Source of the DNA: Cliona cf. orientalis
Taxonomy: Eukaryota; Porifera; Demospongiae; Clionaida; Clionaidae
Direction: 5' to 3'
DNA: 64,000 bases
Assembly: GCA_963930775.1 (NCBI GenBank)
Contig: OZ005706.1
Span: 2,966,545 to 3,030,544, forward strand
A model generated the notes under the pieces. The model saw only the letters and a program-made list of their open reading frames with translations, did not search any database and was not told the DNA's origin. The position numbers and the translations under genes are program-made. Positions 13,201-25,200 of the stretch are shown here, piece by piece (position 1 is the stretch's first letter; every line of letters starts with the position of its first letter).

Positions 13201-16200
13201 CCGTCCGCTGATATGTTAGATCATCATAGCAAGCCTCCGTTTGTGTAGCTAAGGTTCGGTAGAAGTGGCCGCTTAAATTCCGGATAGCTCGATTTAGTGT
13301 TTTAGAGGGCGTGGCTGAATGGCGCTGCCACGCCTAATTAGTTAATTGGTTGCGGTTAATAATTAAATATTCGGAAGGTGCTTGGATTGGTCTTTCATAT
13401 GGTACCATGATCAGCCTCTGATACTTTTACTAGGTGCTTAAAAAGAATGTGATTGAAAATTGTAGCTTCTTCAATTCCAGACAGTCCTTAAGTGCACTGA
13501 GCAGTGGCCACTATAGGCAGGCTAATTTTGTACTAGTGTAAATGCCATGGGACCTGGCTAACTGGCTGGTATAAGCAATAGGCAGGTGCACCTTGCCGTC
13601 TTATCCAGGTTGCATTCCATAGTAAATGCATTGTGGCTGTTTGGGACCTATAGGATGTGGCTGTATTAAGGAGGTGACTGCTAAGGCAGGTTCCACCCCT
13701 CACTGCAGGTGGAATTTAATAGCCAAGAGACTTCGGGAAACGTTCTCGCTCCACTCCAGCATGGATACTATAGTACCGGACTCTATAAACAGGTATGACA
13801 GCGAACAGTTACCTCACCTCTTCAGCCTTGCTTTGTGAGAAGTTAGACTTGGTGGGCCCAGCTTGCGAGTACAGTGTGGCCTACAGGTCCATTTGTCTGC
13901 GCATACGCATACACTTTAGTGGCAGTATAGGCTTTGACAACGCTGAGGAGTAACCCTGACTATCTGAGTTGAGATACCGATTCATATATTAAAATATCAT
14001 GACATTGATCCATTTCTAATGATAATATTATTGAATATGGGCATGCTGATCCAAATAATTATAGTCTTTAATAGTTAGCCCATGCGTATCATTGTAGTGT
14101 ATCATTAATACATTGTTGTGACATTATACATACTGGTATAATTATATATATACAGTGTACACACATGTGTGGCAGTCCCATTGTGTGGCAGTCACCTGAC
14201 CATTGTGAGGTACAGTTACACTGTGGACGTATGTTCAAAATAATATATCGGTGAAGTTTTAACTAAGTGTATAGCTAGAAAAGTGCCATGGCTCATCAAA
14301 TACTTCAAGCTCAACAACACGTCTTTCGCTATCAAAACTTCCACATCAACAAGAGCCAACCCCTCGGCCATGGCTCCTATGGAGCTGTCTACAAGGCCAA
14401 GTGTGACCAGCTGCCCTGTGCTGCTAAAGTCCTCCACCCAACAATCCTAGACCCCGCAGACCCAGGAGCAGGCAAGATTATGAACAGATTTCAGCAGGAG
14501 TGTGGTTTTCTTGACAGCATCCGACACCCAAATATTGTGCAGTACCTTGGCATGACTAGAGATCATGAGTCCAGACTACCAGTGCTGCTGATGGAACTGC
14601 TTGATGAGAGTTTGACAAAGATGCTTGAACGCTCAAAACAGTCACTAGCCTACTGTGTTCAAGTGGATATCTGCCACGACGTAGCTTTAGCAGTCGCCTA
14701 CCTCCACTCCAATGACATCATCCACCGAGATCTCTCCAGCAACAATGTGCTGATGATTGCTGGGAGAAGAGCTAAAGTGACCGACTTTGGCATGTCCAAG
14801 CTAGCTGGTGCAGCTCCAAGCATGACCCCTCTCACTATGTGCCCAGGAACACTGGCCTACATGCCTCCAGAAGCACTGAGGGATCCACCAAGGTACACAA
14901 AGAAGCTGGACTGCTTCTCTGCAGGTGTGATTATGATACAAGTGTGCACCCGACTGTGGCCTGAGCCTGGACCTCGCACACAGGTAGTAGAAGACACTCG
15001 CTTTCCAATAGGGGTTATTGAAATGCCAGTTTCTGAGATGGAGCGAAGAAAAAACCACATTGATCTAATTGATCCAGACCATGCTTTATTGCTTATTGCT
15101 AGAGATTGTTTAAACTTCCAGGAAAAGGACAGACCTTCAAGTGAGGAGCTGTGCCAGAGGCTGGCCAGTCTCAAGGAGTCTAGGGTGTATAGAGAGAGCA
15201 CACAGCAAATTCAGAATGAAGTTCAACCAAATAGTGATCAAGTTCTTTTGCTGACACAGCAGCTGCAAGAAAAGCACAAATCATTACAACAGCAACAGAG
15301 AGTGCTTCGTGAAAAAGACAATGAAATATTGAGAAGAGTTCAAGAAAAAGATCAAGTATTGCAGCAGAAAGACAACGAATTCCAAGAACAGTTACAACAG
15401 AAGGAGAGACAACTTCAAGAAGAGATAACATCACGAGAAAGACAGGTTCGACAGTTGAACCAGCAGTTAGAAGAACAAGAGCAAGTGACGGCAGAGATCC
15501 TGCAGACTAACTACTCTCTACAGAGACAGGTGGAACAACTGCAACAACAGCTGAGTCAGCAAAGTCCAAAGTCACCACAGCCACCTCCTCCTTCTCAAGC
15601 TCAGGTTAGGGGAAGACAACTCCAGGAGAGAGAGCCAAGGAAACAATTACCAGTACAACCATCTCTCCAAGCAGACCAAAAGCCACACCCACACAGATTT
15701 AGGAAGATGACATTAAACTGGAGGGATGGTGGCAAGGCACCTTTTGAGATAATCAGAGGAGCTGCTGTGGTGGATGGGAATATGGCTTACTTCATGAACT
15801 GGGATGGTGAAGTGTGTTCCTACAATGTATCCAGCAAGAAATGGAGCAAACTTCCAGAATGTCCCTATAATTATAGTAGTTTAGCAATCATCCGAGGTCA
15901 ACTGACAGCTATTGGTGGATGTAAGGATATTTTCAACGAGGATACATACACCAACAAACTGTTCAGTCTATCAGGTTACAAGGAGGTCTTCCCCGCCATG
16001 CCAACGAAGAGGCGGAGCACAACTGCAGTGACATCAAAGGAGCACCTCATAGTGGCTGGTGGGGCTATTGAATTGTTGTGTGCTGATGGGCTTAATACAG
16101 TAGAAGTGATGGACACTCAAAGTCTAGCCTGGTCAACAGTGGCCAGCCTCCCTCACCCCTACTCTGATGCATCAATGACCATCTGTGGAGATCAACTCTA

Positions 16201-19200
16201 CATGCTGGGAGGAGAGGATGACAAAGACAATACCACGTCAGTGCTGACCTGCTCACTGACAGATCTACTACAATCATCATCATCATCATCATCATCAATA
16301 TGGCACAGAGTTACTGATGCCCCAGCTTACCGCTCCACCTGTGCAGCTCTCAGTGGAGAGCTACTGGCAGTTGGTGGGCGCGATAAAAATGACAAACCTT
16401 CATCTTTCATTCACAGGTATAACCCAACAATTAACTCCTGGGATCTCATCAGCAACATGCCAACTGCTAGATATCGGAGTCTTATTGCAGTCCTCTCAAC
16501 CAATAAGATGATGGTTGTTGGTGGTCACATTGGAACGATGATGCTTGATGATGTTACTGATGTAATTGAAATTACTAATTTTAGCCAATCTTAATCAGTT
16601 AACTTTTTTTTAGTAGTCTGATTATTCTATCGATATCCACTCTTGTAGACAAGTGAAAAAAACATTGCATAAGTGAATGATGTTATAAATATGGGGGGAC
16701 TGCACAGAAATTCCAATTTTTGAACTGATACGCATGCAAAATTAACCCTCAGCGCAGGTATGGAAGTCATTCTATGTGTGTGTGTGTGTCTATTACCACG
16801 CCAGCTACTACATACCTGGTTTATACGATGCAAACGAGGTGCCATTTGGCTTCTTACAGTATTTTCAAGGTATGAATTGTGCGGATTTAGTTGAAAACGC
16901 TTCATTCTGGTGACATTTGCTGACCACCATGGCCTCCTTCGCTTCTTGACGAGCTCTCGATTGATAAAAGAGACAGCGATGGCTTCATTTCAGTATTAGT
17001 AGTAGTATGTGGCTCTAGCGATAGTTTTTACAACTCATAGGCTATCAACTATCATGACTACGCTTCTTGGCTTTACTTTGTACTAGATCTGCTGATCTGG
17101 CATGCACGTATTACGTAATACCGTGCAATCCGCATATAGGTATTAGTATAGTGCACTCTTGTGGTTACTCTACAACTACAAAACCAGAACTGTACACTGT
17201 ACCAGTGTTGCTTGGCTTTATATGTATGTAGCTTGCAAATTTGCACCATGCAGAATAGCTATTGCTATTGCGCTCAGGGTTTTGCACTAGAGTGCTTCAT
17301 GAAGCCAGTGTTTTGATGATTTCTGGTTGTGCTTGTAGATGCCTTCGTGATTTCCATATCTAGTGTTTTATGCCAACTACAAGAGTTACAAAATTTACTC
17401 TTTGCACATGAGCGCGGGGTATGGGTATGAATTACATAGATAAATACTGCTGAATTAGAGGCCTCATGCGACTGTGCTCATGCTATAATTATAGTATGTA
17501 CATGCCTCTTTAAGCAACCCTATACCACTTGCATCTTTTGGCTACCAAAGAACATTTAATTAGAGGTGGTGGAGGGCCAAACATTGCTTTTGTATGCTTG
17601 CATGTGTGGCATCAGAAGCCACCAGAAACACTTTCAGGAATAATAACTTTTCCTAGGAAGTACCCCCAGAACTCCTCCCCCTTATCAGATTAGTTACTAA
17701 GATTCCTTCTCTGACAAATCTTCTGTGAACTTTGCAAATACAATAATATGGTCCTCATCCTCCCTTAATTTGATAATTGCTGCATCTGCCCTCCTTATGA
17801 TGAAAATCCTGGGTGAAACCCTTAATTCTCTTGTAATATTAATTTTATTTACGTGTGCATATTTGTTATATGTGGCATAACGTGTCTTATTTTTTCACTA
17901 GGTGTTTGTGTTTTCAGTGGGAGCTTCAATTTTAAGTTGTGCATTTATTGGGGAAGTTCAAGTTGCTTCGGGGTCAGAAGTTGGTGTTCATGATCTTCTT
18001 GATATAAGAAATCCTCAGTAAGTCTTACCCTCTAATACTTGGGGTACATGTTGACCATTATACTAGAGTACAAATCAGTGGAAAGGTAAGTTTGTACTGC
18101 CCAGTCCATGGTATGCTCACAGGCTACATGTTAGTAGCCTAAAATTGCACACAATCAGGTACAAGGTAAAGGCTAAGCATCCACCCCCCCCCCCCCCCCC
18201 CCAAAACGTTATCGTAATGGGTGCCGAGGAAAGAAGCCGTTAATTCCTAATTGCATGGAAGAATATTATTATTGAAAGCAGCAACTTTAGGCTGTATCCA
18301 CTGGAATGTGTTGAGCAATAGATGAGGGTACAGTGGAACCTGCCTTAATGGTCACCTGGATAAGGCGGTCACCTCCTTAATACAGCCACATCCTGTAGGT
18401 CCCAAACAGCCACAATGCATTTACTATGGAATGCAACCTGGATAAGACGGCAAGGTGCACCTGCCTATTGCTTATACCAGCCAGTTAGCCAGGTCCCATG
18501 GCGTTTACACTAGTACAAGTTAGCCTGCCTATAGTGGCCACTGTAGGACAGTCCCCAGAGAAACCCCCACTTGGCTGCCAGGTACAACTTGTGGATTTGT
18601 TAGACCACCTGCTAATCGTGCTTGCAGGCATTCCCAGCACTTTACAGCACCCTACACTGCTCTATTGCAGCCCACAGCAGAGCCCACAGTTAGGTTGCAA
18701 CCACTTAGGCCTCACTTCTCCTACAAGCCACACACCCTATGTTTTGCATATTGCAGCCACCTCTCTAATGCAGCCACAGATATTTGGCCCAATGTTGACT
18801 GCTTTAGACAGGTTCCACTGTACTAGGAAGCAGCCAAAGTAGTAGTGCATGCACAACAATAATTTATGCTTCTGGCTGTATCTACATACATATATGTGCA
18901 TATGTGGATTGGACTTGCCTGCTCCCCCTATACCCAGAGGTTATTTACCTTTCCATTGTTTGGTATATACTGTATTGTATGTATTAAAGTTACCAAAAGC
19001 AGTATAGTCTCATGCATGCATGCTCAATACGTTAAATTAGCCATGTAGAAGTACAATTAAACGATATCATGCATCTATAAACAGGGGGCGAGCAAAGGTT
19101 CTTGTGTTGTTTTACCTCTGCCCTGCCCGATTTGTATCATGAACTACATGTCTGCATAATACTATTGTTATATTGCGTGGCTTATATGTATGTCTATCAA

Positions 19201-22200
19201 GCAGAAGCTCCGCCATTTGCAGCTATCCTTGTCCAATGTGACACCATATGTGACACAAAGTGTTTATTGACACTCTCTACCCATCTGTACTGATATTATC
19301 ACCATTATAATTAAATATAATATAGTCAGCTCTATTGGTGGTTATAGTACCAGGGACATAGTAGGATTATCACAGCAGACACTAATGGATACCACTTGCT
19401 GATAGCTTAGTACATGGATAATATGAATATGTTACATGTACATGTACATTTGCCACACATGCAATTAAATACTTTTAATCAGCTCAGTAACCTATAGCTT
19501 CTAGTTGGTATTTTTTTTGATGGTTACAATCAGTCACACACAATGATAACTATTATTTAAGTTGAGATTCACTTGATCAGTATCAGGAGTAATCCAAGTT
19601 CCATATATCACCTAAGGCAAGATAGACCTGAGAGAGTGTACCGTGTTCTATTTGTGGTATAACAATATCAAAAGGTGCTGGCTTGACTTTGAATGCGAAG
19701 AATATAAACAGCTGATTTAAGGTAATGAAGCAGGTGATGGGAGCAGTTGTTAGATTAATATTAAAGAGAAGTATCAAGAGATAGAAGAGTGTGGCAGGCA
19801 AAAGCTCTACTGTGAGATAGAGCAATACACCATACCAAACACTGGTGCAATTTGAACATTTGTATCCAATCGATACAAGTGAAATTCCATAGCCATCGAT
19901 GCAGTCCAGGCAGAAAAATCCTTCTCTATTTAGTGGCCCACACATGAAATCGTTGAGCTCTGAAATGTTTTGGGGAAGTCTGACAAATGTAGAAGAATTA
20001 TAACTATTGCGCTGTTCTATTGTAGAATCTGATATCAAAATAGGGGCACGTCAGGGGTGTAGCCAGGATTCTGAGTACGGGGGGGTTTGACAGTGCGCGC
20101 GAAAAATTTTCGCTTTGGCCACGCCCATTAATTACAATCACGTGATCACACTATTGACTATTGAACCTCGACCTCTATGCTAAAGTATAGTGTACTAAGC
20201 TTGTGCGAGTTCTTATACACCACCGTGCTTTAAGCGCTGAAAGGTATGGATTTCTACAGCTGAAATGGATTGTTAAGATGTAAGTTAGAGCAGTACAATG
20301 CAGTATTTGTAGAGTACTTACTGCAAAGAAGCTAATGTTAACTGTTGCCACGCCCACTATGGCTGATGACAAAGGGGGGGCTCAAGCCCCCAAAGCCCCC
20401 CCTCTGCCTACGCCACTGCACGTTCCCAATGTTGCTGTGTTTCCAGTGTCACTGTAGGTCAGACAGTGTCCTAACTCTTCAACAGAACTCCTTTATAATC
20501 ACACTGTAGACCATTTCCATGCATGCGACACAAATCCAGCATCTCCATTTTTCTTCCCAGCTTAAATGTTTGATTTTCAGTTCCATTACCTACATTCGAC
20601 TGGAATTGGCTGTTACCTCTACAGCATACTACAAACAGCTTAGCACGTAATTTCATCATGGTCAACTATTATTCACCATGTAATTGTTGATGGAATGATA
20701 GTGCTAGCTTCCTTGGAACTACACTGCTGTGCAAGTGTAACATTAGCCTCGTCCCCAGTCCTTAGCCCTTTAATTCCCCAAGTTTACCTGCAAAAATCCA
20801 AAAGTTTACATCTGTTTCGAATCTGAGGCTACAACTCAAAAACTATGCAAGATAGTATAGGCATGATGAGCATCATTGGAAAACAAACAGGATGAACTTT
20901 CACCACATGACCCCTAATCCCCTCCCACAGGAAATTAGTAACCGCAAAATCATTACTCGACTCTGACATAATGTACATGTATATTGCCTCTTTTTTTTAC
21001 ATATTTTTGTATTACAAAGTTTCTGTTTATCTTCTCAAATTAATGATCGCATACACTAGAGTGCCACATTTGAAAGCAATTTCTGTCAGGTTGGAAGCAA
21101 AAACTCATGTCACATTTGTTGCACTTGAACCTTGTGTGTTGCCTCAGTTTTTTTAGAAGTTTGCGCAGGTCACGATATACACGCTCTTCCTGTGTGATAT
21201 GTTGCAACTGTTGTGGTGCTCTTTTTCCATCTGAGCTGGTGAGGTGAGATGGGTCTCCAGTTTTTCCCTTACTTCCACATGATTGAGTGACCAATTTCTC
21301 TTGAAATTCTTTGAGTGTAATCGTGCTCTGCTCATCCTCCGGTATGTTTACTCGATAGAGTATGAATGCATTTGTGACCGTAATATCGATGAAATGAAGA
21401 AAGAGAGTGCGTCAATACTTGCATGTTTTCCGAAGAATGTTATGGTAGCTGATTGCTTGATCTGACAAGTCAACACCACCTGTGTTCAGGTTGTAATCAA
21501 GTATTGCTGGTTTCTTACGGAGCAGATGTCCATCTTTGTCTTTCACCTTTTGCACAACGGTCTCAGTGCCACTTGCATGATGCATAGTTGACATAATCGT
21601 TACCACCTTGGTGTCTCTCCACATGACGTACACAATCTCTCTATCTCGTACCCAATGATCTTGTCCTCGCTCTATTTCGTTCATCCAGTTCTGCTTTCTG
21701 TGGCTTTAGTGATGGGTCAGTCAGGGTTCTATCCATAGGGGGGAGCAGGGGGGAAGCTTCCCCCCCCCCCCCCCCCCAAAGCACCCAGCTTCTCCCCCAA
21801 AGAAGAGTAGCAATAGCATTCTTCTGAATTATGTCAAAGAGTATACATGTTATACCTAAAACGCACTAGATCATAGCTGCAACATGTACAAATACTGCAA
21901 TTTGATTGGCTACAGTACTGACAGGTATATATCTATATCTCATAGTCACCTACAAGATTTTCATAGTCACGTACAAGTTTTGCCCTCTGGCTCTAGCAAT
22001 ACAAATCTATATGATCTAAACTTGTTAGATACTGTTTAGTCAGTTTCTATGTGATTTAGAAGACCTCAGGACTCTCATAGAACCCTCGCTTCGCTTGGGA
22101 TTCTATATTATGGAGTCCTTCAGTCTTCTGAATCACACAGAAACCTCCTAAACAGTGTTTAACTAATACTTAATGGTTTGGAGGAGGGGACTGTGCATGA

Positions 22201-25200
22201 AAGTGCCGCGCCCCCTTCCACCCCAAACCAAAATTTCTAGATAGAACCCTGTCAGTGCAACACACTGCAAGCCAAGATTGAGCATGGACATGACACGCTT
22301 CACTGGATTCCTCCAGGAATGTGAAGGGGCTGTTCTTCCAGCGCAAAGAAAGTCGAGGTCTAACTTCTTGAAACATAGGTAAGTCTATGGTCAGGACCCC
22401 CATCGCTGTACATAAACAGCACAGGCTTGCAATGCTCACCCAGAACATGTGACAGTTCAGTGGCATGTCAAGAAGGTGACGACGCTTCAAATGCAGCATC
22501 CTTGAACCCAACCAGCACTTGGCCTCTGTGCCAAGAATCCTGAATGTTGTCAGGGAAGTCCACATGCAGTGAGACGGATGGGATGATGCTAAATTTTGTA
22601 AAGTCATGGTCACCGACTTCAAAGGTAGTGCCAGCACGAACAATTACTTTTCGCCCACGCTCTGCAGCGGCCACAGGAAACCCCGGCTCCCCAACCTTCA
22701 GTCTGTGTTTATCGTCAATACAGACCATGGTGCTGTAATCCTTACAATGAATGGCATACTCGCGTAAGTACTGGAACACTGCGGCTGCATAGTGCTCATC
22801 TTCATGACTTCTTCTGAACTGTCGTTTTTACACTATGAAACGGACATTGAGTCTTCCTGTGTAGTGCATCAACACAGTAGCCTTCTTCATTTTTGGCCAA
22901 AACTGCAATCGTAGCCATTCATCACTAGGCACAGGTGTGCCTGGAGGGCATTATGTAGATATTGCTCACGAAGATCGCGGATAGATATTGCTCTCGCAAG
23001 GTGAGTGATTTCACCATGGCGTCGGTCATCCACTGCCACCCCCAGATCTTCATTTATGAACTTCTGTGCTTCATCCCAGAAGACATTGAATTTGGTTTGT
23101 GTCTCCTTACTCTTCACCTCTACGCATGGCAGGCACTCCATACAGAACAAGGCTCAATGTATTTGACTGACATTGACTCAGACATCTGACGCACTGGAAC
23201 TGAGCGGGCATGTACAGCTTTCATTATCTTGTTTTGAGATAACAGGTAGTCAGCATATCCAGCCAAACTTAGGGCAAGCAGTAGTGTCTGCTGCTGTAGC
23301 CTACGAAAGGAGACGTGGCTCCAAAATGATCCTTGAAGATTCTGGTACAGTGAAGAGGCTAGAGTGCAGAGCGCTATTGCAGACATGTTGGAGACTTGTC
23401 TTTTTCTATGCTTTGAAACTTTGGGGGTGTTGTACCCTACAAACTGTTGGAAAAGTCGAGGAACTGGACAAGATTGCTTTCGTAGAGTATCATGGTGTCC
23501 ATCCACATACCACAAGCGATCTACCACGACTTTTGTGAAGTGCTTGCCACAAGAATTCACAGAATTGGCTGGAAATGTCATGTCACCTTTTCCTCCTTTA
23601 AGAATCTGATGAAATCGTTATAGAGTTTGTCTTTCCTTGTGCGCACAGTTACAGGCTGAGGAAGACCAGGCATTGACAACTGCCTTTGACTTGCCATGAG
23701 AATGGTGAAAGCATCGTGAGAAGGGGGTGGAACTTGTTCAGAGCTACGGGTGTGGCAACGCAAAAATGGTCGAAAAAGTGGGACTGCTGAGTCCAGCGAC
23801 AATAAAAGTTCAATCTTGTCTAGTGATTCCTTCGATTTTCCCAAAAAGGCTGCTTCTAGCTCCACCTCTCCTGAAGAATTCAGTTCCTGGATAACTTTCT
23901 GTTTATAGAACTGCTGAACCGTCACTCCAGACTCTCCAGTTGAAAGAATTGACCACGGGAACAAAATCTTATTTGAGCCGTCGATAACACAGCAGTTCAC
24001 CAGACACATTGTTGCCAGTAGCTGCATATGTAAATGAAGTTCTAAATGAGTCCAGCGACAATAAAAGTTCAATCTTGTCTAGTGATTCCTTCGATTTTCC
24101 CAAAAAGGCTGCTTCTAGCTCCACCTCTCCTGAAGAATTCAGTTCCTGGATAACTTTCTGTTCATAGAACTGCTGAACCGTCACTCCAGACTCTCCAGTT
24201 GAAAGAATTGACCACGGGAACAAAATCTTATTTGAGCCGTCGATAACACAGCAGTTCACCAGACACATTGTTGCCAGTAGCTGCATATGTAAATGAAGTT
24301 CTAAATGAAGCACATCTATGCTAAATAGGCAGGATTTGTGACCCTGTTCATCAGAATGGCCATATCACTCCATGTGTACACTACTTCTAGATCGTACTTA
24401 CCAAAAACTGACGTAGAATAGAAAACATTTGCCACACCCAAGAGATGCCACGATGCTGACAGTAGAGGCCGCTCCATCGTACATTTTACTCGATCACTGG
24501 CGAAAGATTCAAAGTTAGGTTCCTGAGAGACAAGTTGGAAGCATAAATGGCACGATTGATACAACAGAAAGTAGATACAACCCACCTGAAATACCCATGA
24601 GGTCTGACACAGAGTAGTTTGCGTTAAACGTTACCGTGGCGAGTGGGGCGTGGTTTCCCTTATGCGCATGCGCAATATGAATAATGGCCTAAATCAAGAA
24701 AGTATAATTTCAATGCGGGCTATGGACAAGACTACCAGTTGGAGTGGCCTAAGTGTGCAATGGCGACGTTCTCGCTCTGCTCAAACATCGCTACCGGACT
24801 ATTGACAGGTATGACAAAGAACAGACTTCGCCTCTTGCTTCGCTCGAGGCTCTGTGGCTAGCGCCAGCACCTGCTCAACAAGCTGCTCGAAACGCGCGGC
24901 TTTGCACGTACCACGTCTCTAGCTGAGCTACCGTGCCGTACATTCATAGCAGCCGGGCACATCCAAGACACGTATCCATGCCCTCATGTAATGACATGGA
25001 CTATATAAGAAAAATGATTATCTGAAAAATATTTTTCGTTGTATATAGTATAAGTTATAGTTCAATTGGCAGCACTTATTATCTACTTCCATTGGCCTGA
25101 GGCTGGGTATCTTGCAAGATATACAATCTATTTCTTCAGTCTCCATCTATTCGTTACTTGTACCATTCCACTCATTTATCTTGAATTGTTTCTGATATCA

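Noticed and set aside
14801..15434. Minus-strand frames within the kinase-kelch gene
   Set aside because: Shadows of the plus-strand 768-codon gene, which has all catalytic motifs.
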